Assembly (NCBI GenBank): GCA_001940755.1
Contig: MEHH01000016.1
Span: 1-20,030 of the forward strand
Length of the DNA: 20,030 bases
From: Candidatus Heimdallarchaeota archaeon AB_125
GTDB lineage: Archaea; Asgardarchaeota; Heimdallarchaeia; Heimdallarchaeales; Heimdallarchaeaceae
Direction: 5' to 3'
Part shown: one piece after another, positions 14,223 to 20,030 of the stretch
Position numbering within the stretch: position 1 is the first letter of the stretch
How the letters are laid out: each line of letters starts with the position of its first letter
Position numbers and translations under genes: made by a program
Notes under the pieces: generated by a model
What the model saw: the letters and a program-made list of their open reading frames with translations, nothing else
Told to the model about the DNA's origin: nothing
Database searches by the model: none

Positions 14223-14240
14223 GATTAATTTTAGGATTCT

Positions 14241-14717
14241 TCATGGTATAATTTTAGGTTTTGTTTCATCTTGATCTTTCTTTTTATATTCTGCAAATTC
14301 CTTTGAAGACATAAAATGCAGAGCTGTTTCTGGACAATATTTAACACATTGTGGAGATCCATTACACAAATCGCATGTAAACGCAAGGTTTTTCTCTGGA
14401 TTAAATCTCATAACTTCAAATGGACATGCTTCTACGCAAATTTCACAGCCAGTACATAGCTCTTCATCAATTTTTATTGCACCTGTTGAGAGTGATTTAG
14501 AAATTGCTTTTTCTGGGCAAGCTTCTATGCACTTTCCACAAATTACACAGGTTTTAGGAATAGTAATTCCTTCAACTTCATTTTTAATTATTCTAATCCT
14601 AGATAAAGATGGAGAATAAACTGTTTCATGTTCAAAAGAACAACGTAGTTCGCATATACGACATCCATTACACTTCTCTTTTTGAGCGAAAATCCTTCTT
14701 TTAATTTCGGAATTCAT
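14241..14717 (-). CDS. Four-cluster [4Fe-4S] ferredoxin, partner of the aldehyde oxidoreductase
   Basis: Iron-sulfur electron carrier or subunit of 158 residues. Four cysteine sets, each fit for a [4Fe-4S] cluster: C16/C19/C22/C26 (CNGCRICELRC), C57/C60/C63/C67 (CVICGKCIEACP), C88/C91/C94/C98 (CTGCEICVEACP) and C115/C118/C124/C128 (CDLCNGSPQCVKYCP). This is the HycB/DmsB/CooF type that takes electrons from a catalytic subunit. The start is ATG 14717: AAGGAGGAG (14725-14733), inside the end of the upstream gene, is a strong ribosome site at proper distance, and the start lies one base after that gene's stop. A longer frame from 14771 overlaps the oxidoreductase and is less likely. The tight coupling shows that it is made with the aldehyde oxidoreductase, as in AOR complexes having a separate electron-transfer subunit. 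Confidence 0.92.
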   Translation of the reverse strand: MNSEIKRRIFAQKEKCNGCRICELRCSFEHETVYSPSLSRIRIIKNEVEGITIPKTCVICGKCIEACPEKAISKSLSTGAIKIDEELCTGCEICVEACPFEVMRFNPEKNLAFTCDLCNGSPQCVKYCPETALHFMSSKEFAEYKKKDQDETKPKIIP

Positions 14718-14718
14718 C

Positions 14719-16647
14719 TTATTTCTCCTCCTTAACCAAATTGAATTTCTCTGCAGATTCAAGTAACCCAAGTTTCTTGAGCAAGGATTTTTTAGGTAAT
14801 CCTGTTTCTGAATCCCATCCTCTTAGTTCATAATATTTTGGTAACATTTCATCTAATTCTACAAATTGTCCTTTTGCTGGTCCTTCTGACAAAGGTTCAT
14901 TGATGAATCTGTTTGGGAGTGTATCTTCATTCTTCCCTTTTCCTTCTCTTAGATTAAATAAACGCTCTAGATTGTAAATTCGCTCCCCAATTAGAAGTAA
15001 TTCTTCAGAAGAGATTTTCCAGCCAGTTGCATAAGTTAGAAAAATAGCCATATCCTCAGGTCTAACTGCATATGCAGAAAAACAGGTATATTTGCACATC
15101 TCTGCTGAATCTACTATTGCACCGAAATTTTCATGCCAAACAACCATCCTTGGCTTTCCTTCAGGAGAGTATGGATCTACAGCTTTTTCAGATCCAAACC
15201 ATTCCAAACCTTTTTCAGGTTCATAACCCAACAATTCGAAATTTGGCAAAGCAGCAAGATGATCAGCTCCTCTTGTAGCAGTTGCCCAGCCTAAACCAAA
15301 AGCTTTTGCTGTTCTAACATCATAAGCAGGAGGTTCCATTCCTTTGATGTGTAGTGCATACTCTTCTGAACCTCCACTTATCTTTTCAGATAATCTCTTT
15401 GTTCCCTCTGCAAGTTCATTTCCAAAACCTTCTCTGTATGCAACCTTTCTAATCAATTCTATCAGAGCATCATCATTTCCCCAAACTAATTCTATCCCAT
15501 CTGTATCGTTTAATGATAGAGCTCCCTTTTCAAAAGCTTCCATTGCAAAAGCAATTGTATCTCCGAGAGAAATAGTATCTAAACCATATCTGTTTGCTAG
15601 TTCATTAGCTTTAATAATTGCTCCCAAATCACCAATTCCACATTTGGAACCAAAACAAACAATTGTTTCAAATTCTGGACTTCCCCCCTTAGTTCCTGCA
15701 TATTTGCCTGTTTCTACTCTAGAGTATTTCCCACAATGAATAGGACATGCAAAGCAGCTTTCAGATTTGATTCGATATAACTCATCAAAAGTTTCAGCTG
15801 AAATGTTCTCATATTGATCAAAAATACCAGACTGATTATTTCGGGTTGCTAGTCCTCCACTTATGTAAGCTAAATCAACAAGAAATGGTGTTCCATAGTA
15901 AGAAAGACTAGGGTATGCAGGATCTTCATAGATTTTCTTCAAAGTTTCATCTATAAAATCATTAAATTTCTGTGGATTGTCTACCTCAACTCCACCAGTT
16001 CCTTTAACAGCTATTGCTTTCAGATTTTTGGAACCCATAACGGTTCCAACACCAGTTCGAGCAGCAGCTCTAGAAAGATTGTTCATTATAGAGGCATATT
16101 TAACAAGATTTTCTCCTCCTTGACCAATGCATAACACTTGAAAATCTTCTGACAACTCTTGTTTTAGAAATGCATCTGTTTCCCATGTATCTTTACCCCA
16201 AAGATGGGAAGCATCTCTAATTTCGATTGTTTCATCTTCAATGTAGAGGAACACTGGCTTCTTTGATTTACCATGCACAAAAATAGCATCGTAACCCGCA
16301 TAGGCAAGTTCAGGAGCAAAATGTCCCCCTGAATTAGCATAACCTATCCCACCTGTTAAAGGAGATTTCGAAGCTATAGTATATCGAGCTGTCGAAGGTG
16401 CTAGAGTTCCTGTTAATGGACCAAGACTAATAACAAGTATATTATCTTCACTAAGAGGATCAATGTTAGGTTTTAGATTATCATATAGATATTTAATTGC
16501 CCACCCTCGACCACCTAGAAAATTTTCTATTAAATGTTGATCAGTTGGTTTTATTATAAAGGATTGTGAGGATAAATCTACAACTATTACTTTTCCTCTG
16601 TAACCCTTAAATTTTGTAGTACTGGAGTTCAAGTTAATTTTATTCAC
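14719..16647 (-). CDS. Tungsten-dependent aldehyde ferredoxin oxidoreductase family protein
   Basis: Member of the AOR/FOR/GAPOR/WOR family, 642 residues: oxidises an aldehyde to the acid (or the reverse) at a tungsto-bispterin site, electrons leaving via a [4Fe-4S] cluster. Seen: N-domain GYRGKVIVVDLSS (15-27) and FLGGRGWAIKYL (43-54), pterin-binding GPLTGTLAPSTARYTIASKS (76-95) and GGIGYANSGGHFAPELAYAG (99-118), RAAARTGVGTVMGSKNLKA (193-211), cluster ligands C298/C301/C305 in CFACPIHC with the fourth Cys at C518 in SAEMCKYTC, GSPEFET (322-328) and ATRGADHLAALP (457-468). All typical family elements are intact. The aldehyde substrate cannot be assigned; subfamily placement needs a tree. The start is GTG at 16647. 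It lies downstream of an F420-type reductase gene (41-bp gap) and is coupled to the ferredoxin gene. Confidence 0.95.
   Translation of the reverse strand: MNKINLNSSTTKFKGYRGKVIVVDLSSQSFIIKPTDQHLIENFLGGRGWAIKYLYDNLKPNIDPLSEDNILVISLGPLTGTLAPSTARYTIASKSPLTGGIGYANSGGHFAPELAYAGYDAIFVHGKSKKPVFLYIEDETIEIRDASHLWGKDTWETDAFLKQELSEDFQVLCIGQGGENLVKYASIMNNLSRAAARTGVGTVMGSKNLKAIAVKGTGGVEVDNPQKFNDFIDETLKKIYEDPAYPSLSYYGTPFLVDLAYISGGLATRNNQSGIFDQYENISAETFDELYRIKSESCFACPIHCGKYSRVETGKYAGTKGGSPEFETIVCFGSKCGIGDLGAIIKANELANRYGLDTISLGDTIAFAMEAFEKGALSLNDTDGIELVWGNDDALIELIRKVAYREGFGNELAEGTKRLSEKISGGSEEYALHIKGMEPPAYDVRTAKAFGLGWATATRGADHLAALPNFELLGYEPEKGLEWFGSEKAVDPYSPEGKPRMVVWHENFGAIVDSAEMCKYTCFSAYAVRPEDMAIFLTYATGWKISSEELLLIGERIYNLERLFNLREGKGKNEDTLPNRFINEPLSEGPAKGQFVELDEMLPKYYELRGWDSETGLPKKSLLKKLGLLESAEKFNLVKEEK
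14725..14733 (-). promoter_or_regulatory. Shine-Dalgarno that fixes the ferredoxin start
   Basis: On the minus strand AAGGAGGAG lies within the last codons of the oxidoreductase gene, seven bases before the ATG at 14717. It is the strongest ribosome site in the window and fits translational coupling of the two subunits, in contrast to the leaderless first genes of other units. Confidence 0.85.
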
Positions 16648-16688
16648 ACTCTCTAAAGATATAAGCTTTACTTCTTTAGAAAATAAAG

Positions 16689-17243
16689 TTACTTAGGAGT
16701 TATTTTTACAATTTCTACTAATTCAGAGAAGGAAGCGAAATCTGCTTTAGTTGGGTCATCTTCTTTAGGATTCCAGCCAAACAACATTTTTGCTGCTTTA
16801 GGATATTCAGTAACATACCATTTGAATAGATCATTTTTTTCTTCGATAGAAGGAAGTAATTCAAAGTCAATTCGATATTTCTTAAAACCAATTTTAACTT
16901 TAACATCATCAGGTTTTGCCAACATATTCTGAAGCCAATGTGCTTTTTTTCCTCTTCCTGCTACAAAATGAATTACATCATCTTTTCTTCTATATTCCAC
17001 AGGAGTGATTCTTTTCTTTCCTGTTTTTCTTCCAGTTGTATAAAGAAGTAAGAAGATTTTCCCAACTCCAAGAAGTGGAAGAATATTCAATTTATACAAG
17101 GGAATAGTGAAGTATTTGTTCAGACGTTTCCAAGTTTTGAGAGTTTTTTTCTGGCTTTCAGAATCTCCAAAGAGAAGATTATATTCAGCAGAACCAGGAC
17201 GAGGGAAACTATGACTACTTTCATCAGATTCTAAATCATTCAT
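16689..17243 (-). CDS. F420-dependent (Ddn-like, DUF385) nitroreductase/quinone reductase family protein
   Basis: Split-beta-barrel flavin/deazaflavin oxidoreductase, 184 residues. Seen: a helical N-terminus leading to the family signature LYTTGRKTGKKRITPVEY (67-84), then VIHFVAGRGKKAHWLQNMLA (90-109) and KPDDVKVKIGFKKY (110-123). These are the hallmarks of the Ddn/FDOR-B group that uses reduced F420 to reduce quinones, nitro compounds or other electrophiles. F420 use is inferred from family and archaeal host. The N-terminal 45 residues are longer than in many homologues and highly charged. It is the first gene of the apparent unit running into the aldehyde oxidoreductase and ferredoxin; it could recycle electrons or protect against reactive aldehydes or quinones, but that is conjecture. 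Confidence 0.84.
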   Translation of the reverse strand: MNDLESDESSHSFPRPGSAEYNLLFGDSESQKKTLKTWKRLNKYFTIPLYKLNILPLLGVGKIFLLLYTTGRKTGKKRITPVEYRRKDDVIHFVAGRGKKAHWLQNMLAKPDDVKVKIGFKKYRIDFELLPSIEEKNDLFKWYVTEYPKAAKMLFGWNPKEDDPTKADFASFSELVEIVKITPK

Positions 17244-17367
17244 AAATTACAACTTTGTTTATGATACAAAAAAATTGTGGAAAAAATAGATTTACTTGAA
17301 TTTTCCTTTGTACCTTCTTGAATCTCAAAATTTCTAATGAAATAGATAAAAGAGAAAAGAATAGAAA

Positions 17368-17604
17368 CTATTCTCCAAGTTTTGTAGCTATTTTCATTTC
17401 TGTTATAGTGAGTTCCTTCACCATATCTTGGACTTTGTCAATTGAAGATCTCCAAGATTTATTGAACTCAACATTACTGATAAGAAGATATTCATTTAAT
17501 AGACCCTGAATCTTAGAAACAAAATCACCTATTTCCTCAACTTGTTCAGCAATTTCCCTTAATTTCTTCTTACTTTTAGTTTTTTCAGAGTTCGTAGTGT
17601 TCAT
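17368..17604 (-). CDS. Small helical coiled-coil-like protein, unknown function
   Basis: Protein of 78 residues with a charged start (MNTTNSEKTKSKKK) and two amphipathic helices: LREIAEQVEEIGDFVSKIQG (15-34) and SIDKVQDMVKELTITEMKIA (54-73), suggesting a helical hairpin or coiled coil. There is no Cys, signal or membrane segment. A frame on the opposite strand (17318-17509) overlaps it; I prefer this one because its composition is protein-like with regular heptad hydrophobics and because TAATATAT lies about 20-25 bases before its ATG. It is divergent from the two-TM protein at 17707 and 124 bp upstream of the F420-type gene. No family is recognised. Confidence 0.55.
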   Translation of the reverse strand: MNTTNSEKTKSKKKLREIAEQVEEIGDFVSKIQGLLNEYLLISNVEFNKSWRSSIDKVQDMVKELTITEMKIATKLGE

Positions 17605-17706
17605 ATTGTCTATTCATATATTACTCAAAAAAAATTGAAGGTGAGAAAAGGAAAGATTCGAGTAAGATTTATTTATGTATTTGGTTATTATATCTAGAAG
17701 ATTGCT

Positions 17707-18093
17707 ATGCAAATAGACAATTATATCGATGAAGATTTTCTTTTAGAAGATGAAATCGAGGAAATTTTCCAAATAGGTGAAAAGACTCATCAAAAATTAC
17801 CATTTATTGAGTTCAAAGATCACATTGAAGAAGACCTTTCAAACTATCGATTCACTTTCTTCTTTTGTCTCTTATTCGCGATTATTGGTGCAATCTCTTT
17901 AGCTTTTGTAGCTCCAATTATAGCATTGATGATAGGGCAAGCTAGAATTGTAGAGGGGGGGATTATAGAGAATTACAGGTGGTCGAACCCTATTATAGGT
18001 GGATTAATTGGGGCGATGTTTGGAGCTTTTATTGGTTGGATCATAGAATCTCTACTTTATAGTTTTTCTTCTGATAAAACACAAAAAGTTTGA
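17707..18093 (+). CDS. Two-TM membrane protein with acidic cytoplasmic N-terminus
   Basis: Protein of 128 residues with no recognised family. Seen: a strongly acidic N-terminal region of about 45 residues (for example YIDEDFLLEDEIEEIF, 6-21), a first hydrophobic segment at about 49-76, a short loop with NYRWSNP (88-94), and a second Gly-rich helix IIGGLIGAMFGAFIGWII (96-113) with small-residue spacing typical of tightly packed helix pairs. It ends with a short polar tail. TATA-like TTTATTTATGTA lies about 34 bases before the ATG, allowing a short leader. It converges on the HtrA-type gene with 15 bp between stops. The GxxxG-like pattern suggests oligomerisation; the function is unknown. Confidence 0.66.
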   Translation: MQIDNYIDEDFLLEDEIEEIFQIGEKTHQKLPFIEFKDHIEEDLSNYRFTFFFCLLFAIIGAISLAFVAPIIALMIGQARIVEGGIIENYRWSNPIIGGLIGAMFGAFIGWIIESLLYSFSSDKTQKV

Positions 18094-18108
18094 TTTTAAC
18101 AAGATTGT

Positions 18109-19044
18109 CTAGATTGTTTCGGGAGCTTCTCGAAGCTCAATTTTTGCATCAAAGATATCATTGTTTCTATTTACCTTTAATTTCATTATAGAACCAACCC
18201 TCTGCTTCATTATTTCTCTTTGGAGCTCTTCCATTCCTGAAATTTCTTTATCATTAATCTCAATAATAACATCACCAGGTTCTAACCCTGTAGTTAATGT
18301 TGGACCCTTAGGAAGTTCTACTATTAGTGCACCTTTATCAGTTGGAACGCTATAATGATTAGCTATACCTGAATTCAAAGATAAACCAACTATTCCCATC
18401 CAAGGTGTTTTTATTGTTCCAGTTTCTAAGAGTTCATCAAAAACAGCTTGAACTCCATCAACAGCTATAGCAAACCCAATACCTTGACTCCAAGGTACCA
18501 TTGCTGTAGGAATTCCTATTAATTCTGCTTCAGTATTAACTAAAGCTCCTCCAGAGTTTCCTGAGTTTATCTGAGCAGAAGTCTGAATCAATCCTTCTAA
18601 AAATAAGTCTCTTGTTTGTATAGTTCTGTTTACTGCACTTACCATTCCAAATGTAGCTGTAATTCCTAAACCAAGTGGGTTTCCAACAGCTAAAGCAAAT
18701 TGTCCAACTTTTATTGAATCAACATTACCCATTGTAATAGGCTGTAGATTTCCATTGTTAATTTTTATTGCAGCTAAATCTCTGATAGAAGATTTACCAA
18801 TAACTTTGGCTGTATATGATTCTCCATTTGATAAGACCACATTTACTTCTTTAGCTCCTTTGATTACATGTGCATTTGTTAAGATATAACCCTCTTTAGA
18901 TAGAATAACTCCTGATCCCTGTCCTTGTAATGGAGCAACTCGGTAAAAACTAATTCTATGGAGTCCTTTGGTAGTAACACTTACAACACTTGGAACAATT
19001 TTGTCAACAGCATCAATCATTGTTTCTTCTAATTGTTGTAACAT
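18109..19044 (-). CDS. HtrA/DegP-family serine protease with one PDZ domain, no signal peptide
   Basis: Trypsin-fold protein-quality-control protease with a complete catalytic triad: in the 311-residue product, His59 in ILTNAHVI, Asp89 in SIRDLAAIKI and Ser164 in INSGNSGGALVN. A single PDZ domain follows (about 213-303) with GLEPGDVIIEINDKEISG. The start is chosen at ATG 19044 because AGAGG lies eight bases upstream (19053-19057); the longer frame from TTG 19095 has no such site and no better N-terminus. With either start there is no signal peptide or membrane helix, unlike the usual exported HtrA, so it should act in the cytosol unless exported by another route. It follows the methyltransferase gene on the same strand by about 66 bp. 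Confidence 0.93.
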   Translation of the reverse strand: MLQQLEETMIDAVDKIVPSVVSVTTKGLHRISFYRVAPLQGQGSGVILSKEGYILTNAHVIKGAKEVNVVLSNGESYTAKVIGKSSIRDLAAIKINNGNLQPITMGNVDSIKVGQFALAVGNPLGLGITATFGMVSAVNRTIQTRDLFLEGLIQTSAQINSGNSGGALVNTEAELIGIPTAMVPWSQGIGFAIAVDGVQAVFDELLETGTIKTPWMGIVGLSLNSGIANHYSVPTDKGALIVELPKGPTLTTGLEPGDVIIEINDKEISGMEELQREIMKQRVGSIMKLKVNRNNDIFDAKIELREAPETI

Positions 19045-19052
19045 ACTTCTTT

Positions 19053-19057
19053 CCTCT
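19053..19057 (-). promoter_or_regulatory. Shine-Dalgarno deciding the HtrA start
   Basis: AGAGG on the minus strand, eight bases before the ATG at 19044. It favours this ATG over the TTG 51 bases further upstream and fits an internal gene of an operon behind the methyltransferase. Confidence 0.6.
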
Positions 19058-19110
19058 AGGATATTATTCTTAAGAGGATTTTTAATGACTAACAATCAAC
19101 AAAATTTGAT

Positions 19111-19878
19111 TCATTTAGTTGCTTTAATTAAGAATCTATGGCTAGCGTATTCTATGTATCCTTTATTTGATATTGTATTGTGTAACTCAAATAATCTATC
19201 TCTGTATTTCTCTACAGTAAAATCTGGTACTTCCCAAGGAGCTGCTTGAAGATAAAATACAATTGCACCTATATCAAAAATTCTCTTCTTAGGAAAGCAC
19301 TCCATTTTTTGAACAATCTTAAAGCCATTTTCTTCTAGCACATTTTTAGCAAATTCTAAATTCCAATCTTGATATTCACTTATCGCATCACCTAAGAGGA
19401 ATTCTCTTAACCAGTTATCATTAGTACCTCCTACTTGTTGAGTCAAAAAAATACCTTCTTTTGAAAGAATTCTGTAAACCTCTTTAGGGGAATAAGATTC
19501 GTGTCTGTTTATTATCAGTTCAAATGATTCATCTTCAAAAGGTAGATTTTCATCTCCATCAATCTGAACAACTTTCACTCCTAAAGGTTCCAATCTGTTT
19601 TTCGCGATTGGGAAGTTGGGTTCATATGCTTCAGTTGCAAATGCTTTTTCAGGAAATGGTTCAAGTAAAGAGAGGAACTCACCTCCTCCTGTTCCCATAT
19701 CCAACAACGAATCTACATTCCTAATGTATTTTAAAATCTCAGTATGGTAACTCCAAGTTAATGGAGCTGAAATTACTCTATTATTGATATAAGAAAAATC
19801 CCAACCTTGCAATGGTCTTTGAGCTTCTTCAATTAATAAATCAAATGATTCATCAAGGTCTTCAGAAAAGTTACTCAT
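19111..19878 (-). CDS. Class I SAM-dependent methyltransferase
   Basis: Predicted methyltransferase, 255 residues, substrate unknown. Seen: motif I SLLDMGTGGGEFLSLL (57-72), an acidic strand-2 end TEAYEPN (82-88), VKVVQIDGDENLPFEDESFE (101-120) as motifs II/III, VYRILSKEGIFLTQQVGG (134-151) as post-motif, and GFKIVQKMECFPKKRIFDIG (184-203), followed by YLQAAPWEVPDF (209-220) and a final strand HRFLIKAT. The N-terminal AQRPLQGWDFSYIN (19-32) with its Gly-Trp-Asp-Phe stretch recurs in a common uncharacterised prokaryotic methyltransferase family. TTAAATATTTTTAT (19900-19913) lies about 28 bases upstream of the ATG as the likely promoter. It leads the apparent two-gene unit with the HtrA-type protease. 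Confidence 0.86.
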   Translation of the reverse strand: MSNFSEDLDESFDLLIEEAQRPLQGWDFSYINNRVISAPLTWSYHTEILKYIRNVDSLLDMGTGGGEFLSLLEPFPEKAFATEAYEPNFPIAKNRLEPLGVKVVQIDGDENLPFEDESFELIINRHESYSPKEVYRILSKEGIFLTQQVGGTNDNWLREFLLGDAISEYQDWNLEFAKNVLEENGFKIVQKMECFPKKRIFDIGAIVFYLQAAPWEVPDFTVEKYRDRLFELHNTISNKGYIEYASHRFLIKATK

Positions 19879-19978
19879 ACCTTGAGATTGAATAACTCAT
19901 TAAATATTTTTATGAATTAGGAGATTTGTGCTCAAAAAAGATCAAGAATAAATAAAAAATAGAAAGAAAGAAGAGATC

Positions 19979-20030
19979 TTACTCAACTTTTACTTCTTTT
20001 TCATATTTCCAAAAACCATGTATGTTACAA
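19979..20030 (-). CDS. C-terminal end of a superoxide reductase (neelaredoxin/desulfoferrodoxin family)
   Basis: Only the last 16 codons lie inside the window: CNIHGFWKYEKEVKVE and a TAA stop at 19979-19981. Cys-Asn-x-His-Gly-x-Trp is the signature end of the superoxide reductase iron centre, where the Cys and the last His are two of the five ligands of the catalytic non-haem iron. The enzyme reduces superoxide to peroxide without making oxygen and is typical of anaerobic archaea. The remaining four His ligands should lie upstream, outside the window. The match is short but highly specific. Confidence 0.68.
   Translation of the reverse strand, partial: CNIHGFWKYEKEVKVE

Noticed and set aside
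14718..14771. A longer N-terminus for the ferredoxin beginning at 14771.
   Set aside because: It would overlap the oxidoreductase by about 50 bases and adds a basic segment outside the ferredoxin pattern; the AAGGAGGAG site and coupling fix the start at 14717.
15344..15739. A 131-codon + strand frame across the aldehyde oxidoreductase gene.
   Set aside because: It is antisense to a gene with full family motifs, and its product is low-complexity Ser/Pro with no recognisable feature: a shadow frame.
17318..17509. A 63-codon + strand frame overlapping the small helical protein at 17368-17604.
   Set aside because: The opposite-strand product has regular amphipathic helices and a TATA-like box at suitable distance; this one has neither.

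Overview
The window looks like a chromosomal piece of an AT-rich archaeon, most likely an Asgard archaeon (Heimdallarchaeia-like). The reasons are: (i) TATA-like boxes centred 24-28 nt upstream of several start codons, the archaeal leaderless pattern; (ii) a Ras/Rab-like small GTPase; (iii) a tungsten/molybdopterin aldehyde oxidoreductase with its own four-cluster ferredoxin, and a probable F420-dependent reductase; (iv) sequon-rich surface proteins, one with an archaeosortase-style C-terminal tail. The placement is inference; no rRNA, tRNA or ribosomal-protein gene is present to settle it.

Layout. 1-1243 (-): acyl-CoA dehydrogenase, cut by the window edge. 1433-2095 (+): small GTPase. 2329-2844 (-): two-TM protein with a bacterial-PH-like domain. 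2919-6767 (+): a decayed gene fragment, then two paralogous surface proteins with a methyltransferase between them, then a zinc-ribbon/methyltransferase fusion. 6769-8456 (-): exonuclease III and a GNAT acetyltransferase, converging with the previous cluster across 1 bp. 8457-8803: a regulatory-looking intergenic stretch with inverted repeats and a 40-codon ORF. 8800-10694 (-): GPH-type transporter and ArsC/LMW-phosphatase-like protein. 10771-14222 (+): HEAT-repeat protein, CxxC/CxxH mini-protein plus a decayed copy of it, MoaD-like beta-grasp protein, and a large FG-GAP/calcium-repeat surface protein. 14241-17243 (-): F420-type reductase, aldehyde ferredoxin oxidoreductase and ferredoxin, probably one operon. 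17368-17604 (-) and 17707-18093 (+): a small helical protein and a two-TM protein. 18109-19878 (-): methyltransferase and HtrA-type protease. 19979-20030 (-): C-terminal end of a superoxide reductase.

How it fits together. The redox genes (aldehyde oxidoreductase, ferredoxin, F420-type reductase, acyl-CoA dehydrogenase, superoxide reductase tail) point to an anaerobe or microaerobe that oxidises organic acids or aldehydes through ferredoxin. The MoaD-like gene could serve pterin synthesis for the oxidoreductase. The least explained parts are the surface-protein/methyltransferase cluster at 2.9-6.8 kb, where a three-copy family is visible (two intact, one fragment), and two sites of recent local duplication and decay (2919-2972 and 11961-12031). 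I saw no mobile element, CRISPR array, tRNA or rRNA. No gene-free stretch exceeds 300 bases; the longest are 2096-2328, where I see nothing convincing, and 8457-8680, described below.
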